DNA from: Cheiracanthium punctorium
Lineage: Eukaryota > Arthropoda > Arachnida > Araneae > Cheiracanthiidae
Direction: 5' to 3'
NCBI GenBank assembly: GCA_038373885.1
Contig: JAWZYV010015821.1
Location: 63,446-127,445 of the forward strand
Length of the DNA: 64,000 nt
Positions 18,978 through 28,559 of this stretch are shown here, one piece after another. A program made the position numbers and the translations under genes. The notes beneath the pieces are model-generated. The model was not told where the DNA came from and did no database searches. It was given only the letters and a program-made list of their open reading frames with translations. Position 1 is the first letter of the stretch. Every line of letters begins with the position of its first letter.

Positions 18978-20454
18978 GGGGGGGGGGGTAATTATTTAAA
19001 GAAAAAAATCTAAATTTCACTCTTTTAAAAATACAGAGGTGAAACTTTGGAGGTCCCGTTCAGCTTAGAGGCTCCCCCCCCCATTGCGGGGAATGTTAGG
19101 GCTTACGGTAAGCCCTTGCCTCTGGTGCTAGGCCATATATAATGGGGCTGAGCTATTAAGAAACTTCTCTCAACGGAGAATAATTTAATTTCAGCGAGCT
19201 ATTTATACACAGCAACGAGTTTGTTAATTTGACTACAACTTGATTTTCCCAGATTTACCACTATGGTTTGGGCTATAATTATTGTTATTTTTAATTCATC
19301 ACATACTTGTGTCCTTTTAACAACAAGAATCTTTTTAAAGGGAAAAGGTTCGTTTCTGCATATAAATTTCATAGAATATCTCTACAGTAAGATTCATCGT
19401 AAGTAAAACGCTACTAATGCATTGACTAAATTTTAAATCCCCATGATTCCCCCGCTGGCTACAGCCTTGCTTATTAGCATATTATATATTTATATATATC
19501 GGACTTCGGTTTTCATAGGAAATCTTACACAATGAACAAGGAACTGCTTAAAAGCTTTGAATAAGCTCTTCTAAGATATTAAGTGCTCTACTTTGACGTA
19601 CAGCCGAAACTAAAAGTAAAGAGCGCATTGCTCTTTTAATTATTTAATTACGGTTAAGATTCCTAATATTCTCCTGGAAGGGAGAATCTGTAATTTTTAT
19701 TTCATTGAAGAATATTACTTTAAAATAGTCTCTTTAACTTTTAACCAGAGTAAAAATTAAACACCGTCAGATATTTCCAGACAGTCAGAATGTTCGCACC
19801 TAAGGTGCATTACGTACTAAATTAGTAAAATTTATTGAACTACTAGGAAGAAAGGATTTTAAAAATATTACTTCACCGAATAACCTCTGAGCCGTGATAT
19901 ACTTAAGAGTATTAAAAATTTATTGCTTTTCCAGGTTTATAGTTTTTACAAATGTACACTTGTAAGTAAACATTTTCGATTTTTTTTTTTGTTTGTTTGT
20001 TTTTTTCATCTCGCGTGATTTTCATCACGGCCAACACATTTATCAAAAAACCTTGGTTAAACGGCGTTAATATTTAAATCACACAATAAAAATTCACTTA
20101 ATTGCAATAAAGCCTTACAAAATTTATCAGCGAATGCTTGACACTTCATAATCTTTTCCCCGGTGAAAGTTGCTCCTCCTATGATCCCCCCTCCTTCCCT
20201 CGCCCTCTCTCAAAACCACAGAATTCCTTCAAAAACTGGGGGTGAATCTCCCCGCTCACTCTGTGCACAGTGGGTGGGTTGTGCCGTGTAATTTCTTGAC
20301 ATTTGAATAGGGGGGATGACATTAGCTGAGAAGGGAAACCAACATTTGTATGGCTGAGTACCAAGCCGTTTTCTGTTAGTTTTCCCAGTGGAAGCTTCGG
20401 CGAAAAAGGGAAGAAAAGTTTTTCTTTTCAAGGCGGTGAAGAGGTTAAAATGAA
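18978..20454. other. Gap with no recognised gene
   Basis: AT-rich with a G run near 18981 and T runs near 19980. A small hairpin AGGGCTTACGGTAAGCCCT lies near 19100. From 20160 to 20454 it is GC-richer without a recognisable product. Confidence 0.5.
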
Positions 20455-20945
20455 ATAAAACAAAAACGACAGTAACACAAAGCTCATCTCGCAAAACTGA
20501 GACGCCGGGGATAGAACTCAAGTCATCTGGTCAGAAAGCGAAGCGAAACGTACTAGCTGTCTAGGACCAAACTGTTTTACGATATAAGTTAACTTGTACA
20601 AATCTTGTCACGGATCTACGTGACATGTGGGTAGCTGAGAGCGAAAAGCAAAAGGTAACAGAAATATTATTCAAAGAGTGACTAATTTAAAGCATAAGGG
20701 ATAACATATTCAAAAGGAAGAATGTACGGAATTATTATGTGTGTATGAAATCATGGATTGAGCGCAGAGTCATTTCCCTTTAGATTTTTTAGGTCAATTC
20801 TTTGCATCAATTTTGTCCAGAGCATATTTATAACAATTTGGAATACTGTGATGAAAATTGATGATTAATTGAATCCCCCCCCCCCAACCAAAAAAAAAAT
20901 TAAGAGCCTACTTATCCTTAAAAAATATTTTCTTATTCTCTCTCC
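20455..20945 (-). repeat. Dispersed repeat with tRNA-like module, copy 2
   Basis: Reverse-oriented counterpart of 7137-7600. On the minus strand the tRNA-like module is at about 20500-20570, with TAGCTAGTACG as an A-box-like word and GAGTTCTATCCC as a B-box-like word. It is not the same tRNA-like head as in copy 1, although the flanking body and tail match. A C run of 12 at about 20875 interrupts the body. Confidence 0.6.
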
Positions 20946-21283
20946 CTTTCGCGTCCGGCAACAGCACTGTATTCATACTCCCTGCCTTGTTTACCGCCTC
21001 TGAAACAAGATCATTTTTCGTATTTTCTTACGCGGGTTAAATAGCTCCCTCTTTGAACTGGATTAAATAAAAAAAACGAGTTTTCCTAGCTTAACCGGCG
21101 ACGTCACTCATCGAATTTGGTACCGATTAAAATAATATATTAATTGTAAAAATTTCGTTAGAGCGGATTCCGAGATCCAGATGAGAACTTTTAAAAATAG
21201 AAAGGTTAGCTGTAAATATAAGTGCCGCGAAGTTTTACGGTTGGTTGGTTAGGGCTGGCTGCGTTACTCGTAGAACTATCGTT
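20946..21283. other. Gap left of the old Gypsy relic
   Basis: No gene or clear repeat boundary seen. The old Ty3/Gypsy reverse-transcriptase remnant breaks off near 21284. Confidence 0.5.
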
Positions 21284-22990
21284 CTACATGATTCCTTCAC
21301 AACTAAGCTCATCTAATAACAAATCCATACGAGCTTGAAAAGTTGAAGCAGCTGTCTTTAATCCAAATACTAACCTTTTATATTTAAATAAACCAAGTTT
21401 TGAAGTAAAAGTAAGTTTATCTTGTAAATGTTCTGGAAGATCTGTTTGATGATAAGCTTGCTGTAAAGTGAAAAACCGAAAAGATGACAAATTTGTAATT
21501 ATATTTTGAATTTTCGGTAAGGGGTAAGAAGATCTTTTAATAATAGAATCAAGCATTCGTAAATCAAGGGAAAGGCGATATTTTTGTTTTCCTGAATTAT
21601 CCTGTTTCTTTTTTATGAGCAAAATTGGAAACGATCATTCAGAATAATGTCTCTCAATAATTCCTGCTTCGACCAATTGCTCTATTTTTTGTTTGAATTC
21701 ATCATGTAAAGCCTGAGGAACAGGGAAAGGAAGAGCCTTTATTAGAAAACCATTTGTAAAATTAATTTGTGGTATGACCTCATCCGTATGACCAAGAGTT
21801 GTCACTTATTTTGAGAAAGCCGCATAATTTTTCATGAGTAAATTTTGAAGTTGTGTAGCTTGATCACTATTCAAATGATTTAAATTAGAATCCTCAGCTT
21901 TTAAATATAATTTACGTTGTCTTAAAACATTTTCAGAGGCCTGTATAAAATTAAATGAATTAGAACAATTAGAATTGCTGACATATCATCATTATTTTCA
22001 ACTACTTCTTCAAAGTAATCAAACTTACGTCCTTTGTTTAAATGTACCTGATTCAAAGAATTATTTATCAACAACATGTCAACATCAGAAACTTTCTTAT
22101 TACATTCATTATCATTTTTATCATATTCACCAACATCATAAATAGCCTCAAATGTTGTAATATCATTAGGTACATAAGGAGATAATAAAATGGTCTTACC
22201 TACAGGCATTATATGGCTTCTTAAATTTGTATATACATAATCATTTAGATTATCACTATTTTATTTACCATAGTCAAATAATTCTTCTCAAAATCTTTGT
22301 TAGTGTCCATTACATTATTTGTCACTTCGTCACGAGAGTATATTTTGTTTGCATTACGTCTTAACGTATTGAAATTAACATCATTCGGATTAACAAAAGA
22401 AACTTTTGTTCCATCAGTCAAAACAATTTTCCTTTCCAAAGATTTAATTATAATGTTATTTTGTTTGAGGTCAGTTGTTTAAGTCAAAACCAAGAATACC
22501 ATGAAAATTTTCATTCTGTGGAATGTCCACAATAAAAAAGGTATGACTGAAAAAGCACTTGTCTAATTTAAAAGACATTTTTACACAATCCACACATTTA
22601 ATTTTAGAATTAACTGTGCTAATTGTAATAGATGTTGCCAAATGTTTGTAATTAATTTTCTGTTTAATTTGATCGAAAAATTCCTTCGTTAATAAGGAGA
22701 TAGAACTACAAGTACCCACTAAAAAATTGTTGTCTTTTAATAACTGCCTTAACAACAGGTGATGAAGAAGCAATATTATTCACGCTAGCTATTAAATGTA
22801 GGTCATTGTCATGATCAGATATATCAGTTTGACATATATCATTAGAAATTACTACAAGACTCCTAGTTTCAATTCCCGCTTATTGTACAAGTCTGTTACT
22901 TGTCAATTTGGGTAATTTGTTAATCTCACAGTCGTTAAAATCTGGTGTACAAAAGTTCTGAGACAAAACCCCACTGTTAATATTTCCCTC
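21284..22990 (-). pseudogene. Old Ty3/Gypsy pol relic (protease and reverse transcriptase)
   Basis: Read right to left. Protease-like remnant at 22471-22773: FLVGTCSSISLLTKEFFD where an active site would have DTG, so the catalytic Asp is not visible, followed by HGILGFD. A linker remnant spans 21922-22439. Reverse transcriptase lies at 21284-21780, with QKIEQLVEAGII, QKYRLSLDLRMLDSI, SYPLPKIQNI, FFTLQQAYHQ and FGLKTAASTFQARMD. The RT stops before its YxDD box at about 21284, so the 3' half of pol is absent. Several stops and frameshifts are present. Together with gag fragments at 25760-26230 and 33450-33720 it forms one old element split by two later insertions. Confidence 0.8.
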
Positions 22991-23018
22991 TCTTCTAGTC
23001 TAAATTATCTCTGTTATG

Positions 23019-24168
23019 TACAGCTGCGGAAAAAAAGTCCCAAAGTTCAAAAATTTGTTGAGAAGAAGGAATGTCAACTTAAAATCTAATGGAAATCAAG
23101 ACAATGGTTCTGATCATGTACAGCTGCGGAAAAAAAATGTCCCATTTGCTCTTTGTTTCGCCGTCGTTCGTCGTACAGCAAAGTTACAGATACCAATCGA
23201 TTACAATTGACGTACACTTTAATTTGCTATGCATAAAAATTGCATAAGGGGCCAAATTGCAAAGTAAATGCGTTTTTTACATGAAATTCAAACAAATAAA
23301 TTTTCAATCAGGAAGCCACTCTTCAAGTTCAACCGTAGCTGAGTAACATTCATGATTATAGTCTGAAGAGCAGAGAGCAGCCTCTCACGCCTGCTAACAT
23401 TTCACCTGTCTAAGAGAACCATCTAGGCACAGGCGTAGCCAGAAAATTTTCATGGGGGGGATTACGACTACTACAACTCATATATATGTATACATGTGTG
23501 TGATAATGCAGTGAAGAATATACATTTTGTATTGCAAAAATTATTTATGCGGAGGGTTATGACCCCCCTAACCCCCCCCCTTGGCTACGCCCCTGCATCT
23601 AGGGAAATACTGAATAACAATTTCAAAATAAGAAAGGTTTTCAAAATCGTGAGAAGTCGTTTTGCATTTTTCCTTTAAATCATGTGTACGAACCAAGCAA
23701 GGTATTTATGAACTCACAAGTCATTTGGACCACTAACTAAATATTATAATTTCTACCCTTGATATTCTTAGTACAAAAAACTTACAAGAGATGGAAAAAA
23801 TATTTTCCTTGAAAATAAAATTTTTTTCTTTTAACTCTCGCGAGCGAAATTAATGAAAGGCGAAAAGTTTGGAACCTACAAATAGCGATTTTCAATTTGC
23901 AGAAAGTCCCTTAAAATCGCGCAAAAAAAAGTCACAATATCTCCCGAAATTATCGTAGAACATTGGTGAAATTTTATAATTAGGGTAATTTGAAGGTTTT
24001 CTTTCGTTTAATAAAGTAAAAATACAGTGTTGCCATTGAGAAAAACGAAGTTGATGCAGAATTAAATATGAAGATGGCCCCTTGTGCAAATTAAATATAT
24101 ATAACTTTCCTGTATGACGAACGACGGCGAAACAAAGAACAAGTAGGACATTTTTTCCCGCAGCTGTA
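23019..24168. mobile_element. TA-flanked element with TACAGCTGCGG ends
   Basis: The left terminus CAGCTGCGGAAAAAA at 23121 is matched inverted at 24166 (CCCGCAGCTG), each next to TA (23119-23120, 24167-24168). A further copy of the terminus lies at 23021. About 80 bp of similarity extends inward (TTTCGCCGTCGTTCGTC). No transposase is seen. It lies inside the old Gypsy relic and itself carries the hAT MITE at 23428. A long inverted counterpart of its left arm is at 25510-25642. Confidence 0.7.
23428..23595. mobile_element. hAT MITE, 168 bp, CGTAGCC family copy 1
   Basis: The termini are CACAGGCGTAGCC (left) and CAGGGGCGTAGCC (right, reverse complement). CATCTAGG is duplicated exactly at 23420-23427 and 23596-23603. 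The internal sequence GTTATGACCCCCCTAACC and the TATATATGTATACAT block match the copy at 41785. Non-coding. Confidence 0.9.
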
Positions 24169-24867
24169 CATGACCTGGAAAATATTTTATATACCTGGAA
24201 AATATTTTATTTGGGGGAATATGGTAGCGGTCGCAACAATAGACGCTTTATAGAATCACCATCGAACTGTAAAAAACTCTAATTTATTTTCTTCAAAATT
24301 TGATATTTTTTAATACCGCTACCTTTTACTGTGTTTTTGCACACACAAAAATCTAATTTACGTTTATTTGAAGCAATTTTCAAAACATTGTCACTTAATA
24401 AATTTATATATGGTCCCTTAACTCATGAAAATAACATATTTTATTTAATATAAATTAAACTACTAAACGTAAAAATTAGAAATTTTGCACAGCCATATAA
24501 TATTACTTTTTCCATCTATTTCCATTGAAATTTGGCTAGGTCTCTATTCATAATTTTTTTGAATATTAATTTAATAATCCATTATTAATATTTTATTTAA
24601 AATCATAATAACATTAAATTATGTTTCGGTCGTTTAGTTCTGATAGTACGAAAATAAATCAGCTTCTTACTATCAATATTATATGAGATATGAATTAAAG
24701 TATGAAAAAATATTTTAACATATGGGGAGGGGGATTTCGGAAGCTCATAACTCCCCCATTTTCAGAACAAATTTATTAAAAATGGGTACCCGGGTTAAAA
24801 TGAGCTTAATTTTTGAAATATGAAGTGAAATCTAGGGGTTGCTATTAGAGATGAGACAGAGCATGAG

Positions 24868-24965
24868 AAATTTTTGCCATACAAAATATATATTCTTCAC
24901 TGCATTATCACACACACGTATACATATATATGAGTTGTAGTAGTCGTATACATACATAGAGTTGT
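24868..24965 (-). repeat. Partial CGTAGCC-family MITE, inverted
   Basis: GAGAAATTTTTGCCATAC through ATATATGAGTTGTAGTAGTCGTA matches the interior of the MITEs at 23428 and 41785 in reverse. Both terminal CGTAGCC repeats are missing, so it is a fragment. Part of its end is duplicated (GAGTTGTAGTAG twice). Confidence 0.65.
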
Positions 24966-25480
24966 AGTAGGGCTTTCGGGCTCAGCCCGAGCCCGAAAGC
25001 CCGAGCCTGAGCCCGGGCCGAACCGTGATCGGGCTCTGTAATTCACAACTGTGTTCGGACCCGTGAAAAATTTCTTTTTTATTGAACATACTCCTTGAAA
25101 CAGATTTTAAAAAGTGATTCATGAGGAAAATAAAAGTACTTATAAAAAAAAAATAGTGGCACAGGCGCCTAGAAGGTGCGTGAATTTCTTTGGGTATTTC
25201 AGAACGGCGGCTTATATTACTTAGTTAGTCATGAGATCCGACATTATTTGATAAACATGGATATAAATAATTAGAAAGTGCATTGAGAGTTTGCAACTAT
25301 AATTTCTTTAATTTGCATAAACGCCAAAATTTATTGTATTCTATGAATGAGGTGATTGAAATTTTTTTATCTTTAGCTGAAACTTCGGGCTCGGGCTCCG
25401 GTTTAAATAACATTGCTCGGGCTCGGGCGGGCTCGGATTAAACGTCCTCGGGCTTTAAAAAATGAGCCCGAACTCATCAA
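24966..25480. repeat. Insert bordered by GGGCTCGGGC-rich arms
   Basis: The left border (24966-25045) and right border (25384-25478) are made of repeated GCCCGAGCCCGA / TCGGGCTCGGGC words in a strongly AT-rich background, and can pair as inverted arms. A shorter version (GAGTTCGGGCTCATTTT, then GCCCGAGCCC) sits at the equivalent place in the relative at 58130-58185. It is probably a MITE. Confidence 0.6.
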
Positions 25481-25759
25481 AAAAGTTGGTGCGAATTTTA
25501 GAATGTAGATGGCCCCTTATGCAATTTTTATGCATAGCAAATTAAAGTGTACGTCAATTGTAATCGATTGGTATCTGTAACTTTGCTGTACGACGAACGA
25601 CGGCGAAACAAAGAGCAAATGGGACATTTTTTTCCGCAGCTGTACATGATCAGAACCATAGTCTTTATTTCCATTAGATTTTAAGTTCCTTCTTCTCAAC
25701 AAATTTTTTTTACTTAAAACAATTAGCAGCAAAGTGAAGCTTTTTAAAAAAAACCTGAC

Positions 25760-26230
25760 ATGTTTAAAGTGTCTCTACTTCGATCCGATTAATTTTGCTG
25801 TACAAAACGCCTGTTTTTAAATTGTTTTCTGGGTGGAATTCTATTAACTGTCACACCATAACGAGAAGAAATATCATTATTAGAATTGTCATTATAAGAA
25901 GTTTTGTTATTAGAAAATGTGTGTGTATTTATTTTGGCTGTTATACTTGCTAATTTCTCATGAATTTGGGAAGCATCACTTTTAAAAGACCAAAACTGGT
26001 CTGTCTCATTAGAATTGTAGATGTTCTGTAATGTTTGAGAAGGCTAAACTGCTTTATCAAAGTTCTCAAGCCCTTCCACCATAATTTCATTTAAATGTTG
26101 GTAGGCATGGCTTGTAAAAATCTAATAAATCTAATTCTGATGATGTCCCTTTCATCATCTATTTTATATACTTTCTTAACAATTATTTTTAATCTATGAG
26201 CAAAATTACGCACATTTTCGTGAGGTAAAA
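25760..26230 (-). pseudogene. Old Ty3/Gypsy gag relic, C-terminal part
   Basis: Minus-strand remnant beginning at the left target copy of the young Gypsy insertion. LPHENVRNFAHRLKIIVKK and DDERDIIRIRFIRFLQAMPTN are typical of the capsid-like region of Gypsy gag proteins. Stops break the frame soon after. No zinc knuckle is visible. It joins in order with 33450-33720 once the element at 26235-33445 is excluded. Confidence 0.7.
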
Positions 26231-26234
26231 ATAC

Positions 26235-27148
26235 TGTTACGAATTTTCGGGGCAACCCGCTGCTCTGGGGCTTAAAATGATTTAAAATTCGTATTCTACG
26301 CTTCAAATAGATAAATTTTGCTTTTTGTTGCATCAAAATCGGCCAATTAGAACCGGAGATACGGAGGTTTCGCTTTCCCATATGTTTTTCTATGGGCTTC
26401 TAGAAATCTCGAGAAATATTAGTCCTAGAGCTTAGATCTCTTCACTTCTGAGGACTTATTTTTGGCGCCAAATTTGGCGATATTTCGCCAAAAGTCGCCA
26501 AGTTTGGCAACTTTTTGGTCATTTGGCGCGATTTTCCCAATGGGGCCTGGAAGTTGTTTTTCCTGCATTAAAAACGCATAATAACCTAACATTTCTCTTC
26601 TATGACGTAATCAAAATTCACGCTTTATGTAGAACCCTCGAGAAATTGACTTTTCTGGAAACCTCTTGTACCTCCTCCTATTTATAGAAGAGCGCGTCGC
26701 CCCGACAGTCAGTTGCGAGTTGAACATTCAATGTGCGAAGAGCTCTGAGTACGCTTGTTTTGTGTGAACTGATAGTGCTATAGAAGCTGTGTTTTAGCTT
26801 GCTTTGTGAAGCTGTTTTTAAAGTGCTGTGTGTAAATTCTTCATTGCTGTGTCTTAAGGGATAGTGTACTATATCCCTTGAATATTTCCATGGAATTTTA
26901 GCCTGTAAAAGTGACTTATTTTGTGTGAGAAATACAGCATTTGTGAGAGCTTCTGATCCAAGCGGATTGTTAAAAGCACGTTACTGCTAGATTGTGCTTG
27001 TGAATTGTGTACAGCTGATTGTTCTACGAAGTTCTAGAAGCAATAAAGTTTGTGTTCCATCCTGACAAGTGACTTTTTACTTGAACTTTTTACACGAACT
27101 CGACTTTAGAACGACGAACCCCAGGAGTAGCAGAGTAATTCCGCAACA
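26235..27148 (+). repeat. 5' LTR (914 bp)
   Basis: Starts TGTTACGAATTTTCGG and ends TTCCGCAACA. It matches 32526-33445 almost base for base. It contains the promoter at 26679-26713 and an AATAAA at 27042-27047. It lacks the 6 bp present in the other LTR within CCTGCGCCGGC. Confidence 0.97.
26679..26713 (+). promoter_or_regulatory. LTR core promoter: TATA box and TCAGT initiator
   Basis: TATTTATAG (from 26679) lies about 31 bp upstream of TCAGTTG (26709-26715), an arthropod-type initiator. This spacing fits transcription beginning at the A of TCAGT. The identical arrangement occurs in the 3' LTR near 32980-33012. Confidence 0.6.
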
Positions 27149-27150
27149 TT

Positions 27151-27168
27151 TGGTGTCAGAATCGGGAT
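27151..27168 (+). other. Primer-binding site, tRNA-Leu type
   Basis: TGGTGTCAGAATCGGGAT lies two bases after the 5' LTR. It is close to the complement of a eukaryotic tRNA-Leu 3' end (with CCA), as I recall that sequence, with about three mismatches. It would prime minus-strand DNA synthesis. Confidence 0.7.
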
Positions 27169-27197
27169 TCTAATGAAAGACTTTAATTTTCCAGTTT

Positions 27198-28559
27198 ATG
27201 GTTTTGACTAGACAAAAAATGGAAGAACAACTTCAAAAGCTCATGAATATGATGCAGGAAATGAAATCCGGACAAGACGAAATGAAATCCGGACAAGATG
27301 AGATAAAAAAAGAGATGAAAGCCGGACAAGATGAGATGAAAGCCGGACAAGATGAGATAAAAGCTGTACAAGGCGAAATGAAATCCGGATTGGACGAGTT
27401 AAAGACAGCGCACAATGAAGTGAAAACCGGACTGGAGGAGTTAAGAGCCGCACACGACGATGTGAAGACCGGACTGGAAGAATTAAGAGCCGCACACGAC
27501 GTGATGAAATCCGGACTGGAGCGGAAAATAGAAGCCGGACTGGAAGAAATGAAATCCGGACTGGAGGAAAAAATACAGACAGATCAAGAAAATATGGAGA
27601 AGAGAATGTCGATACTAGAAGAAAGCCAAGCAAGAAACTTGATAGAATTACGTGAAGAATTTAATAATAAAATCGGGGACAAATTGGATTGGAAAGAAAA
27701 TATAGTTTCGAAAATACGGGAAGAATGTGAAGCTAGAATGGAAGAAAAATTGGACTCTCTCGTCAAGCTGGGAAAGTTACCGGAAAACATCAGACTGTCG
27801 TCACGCCACCCAGCAGTGAAACTAACGCCTTATGACGGAAAGACTCCCTGGGAGGCTTACAAGACCCAATTTTCAATCGTCGCCAGAGCCAATGGTTGGA
27901 GCGAGTCCGAGAAAGCTAATCAACTAGCCGCTTCCCTTAGCGGAGATGCAATTAATGTATTGCAAACTATCGGAGCGACGAAGATAGGAGATTTTGACGC
28001 CCTTGCCAGTGCCTTGGAGATGAAATTCGGAGAGAAGTGCCAGAAAGAATATAGTAGAATCCAACTTAAGTCAAGGATGCAGAGATCTGGTGAGACCCTT
28101 CAAGAGCTGGCTTCGGACATAGATAGGCTGTGCCATCTAGCCTACATGGACCACCTTGATAATGTCCGAGAGGAAATGGCGGTGCGCCATTTTATTGAAG
28201 CCATCCGTGATCCAGAAACCCAAAAGGCACTCATGTTGGAGGATTATCAGGATTTGAAGTCTGCTCTGGTGTTCGCAATGAAGCTAGAGGCAGCCCAGCG
28301 GGCCGTGAGAAAAGATCGGCATGCTGTTAGAGCGGTAACGGTCCAAGAGGAAGCTAACAAAGGCATAGAGAGCGTCGAGAACAGATTGAAGAGAATTGAA
28401 GATCTCATAGAGCGAAAATTAAGATCCGATAGAACGAGAGATGGCCCAAGGAAAGTAAAATGCTGGAAGTGTGGCGTCGAAGGCCATGTACAAAAGTATT
28501 GTGGTCGAAAGTCTCATGACCAGCAAGAGAATTCTAAAAACAAGAAGGAGGGAAACTAG
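27198..28559 (+). CDS. gag: Gag protein of the young Gypsy element, 453 aa
   Basis: Structural protein forming the retrotransposon particle. Residues 20-110 consist of a seven-residue repeat (MKSGQDE, MKAGQDE, VKTGLEE, LRAAHDD and similar) in roughly a dozen copies. It predicts a long charged coiled coil and is mirrored by a 21-bp DNA periodicity. Residues 185-375 are a capsid-like domain (PYDGKTPWEAYKTQF, LAASLSGDAINVL, KSRMQRSGETLQELASDI). A single CCHC zinc knuckle follows: C422, C425, H430, C435. The ATG at 27198 is the first good start after the primer site. The stop TAG at 28557 directly follows GGGAAAC, where pol is probably reached. The frame is intact. Confidence 0.95.
   Translation: MVLTRQKMEEQLQKLMNMMQEMKSGQDEMKSGQDEIKKEMKAGQDEMKAGQDEIKAVQGEMKSGLDELKTAHNEVKTGLEELRAAHDDVKTGLEELRAAHDVMKSGLERKIEAGLEEMKSGLEEKIQTDQENMEKRMSILEESQARNLIELREEFNNKIGDKLDWKENIVSKIREECEARMEEKLDSLVKLGKLPENIRLSSRHPAVKLTPYDGKTPWEAYKTQFSIVARANGWSESEKANQLAASLSGDAINVLQTIGATKIGDFDALASALEMKFGEKCQKEYSRIQLKSRMQRSGETLQELASDIDRLCHLAYMDHLDNVREEMAVRHFIEAIRDPETQKALMLEDYQDLKSALVFAMKLEAAQRAVRKDRHAVRAVTVQEEANKGIESVENRLKRIEDLIERKLRSDRTRDGPRKVKCWKCGVEGHVQKYCGRKSHDQQENSKNKKEGN

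Larger units (their letters stand above)
24177..25644 (-). mobile_element. Second TACAGCTGCGG element with nested inserts
   Basis: The right terminus CCGCAGCTG ends at 25642 next to TA. The body matches 57951-58852 in inverse orientation (for example GGAAAATATTTTATTTGGGGG and AGCTTCTTACTATCAATATTAT-like sequence), showing a dispersed family. The left edge near 24177-24192 lacks the CAGCTG terminus and has a duplicated ACCTGGAAAATATTTTAT. It carries two inserts, 24868-24965 and 24966-25480. No coding capacity. Confidence 0.65.

Noticed and set aside
27241..27633. 130-codon minus-strand frame rich in Arg, Ser and Leu
   Set aside because: Antisense of the heptad-repeat part of gag, kept open by the 21-bp periodicity.
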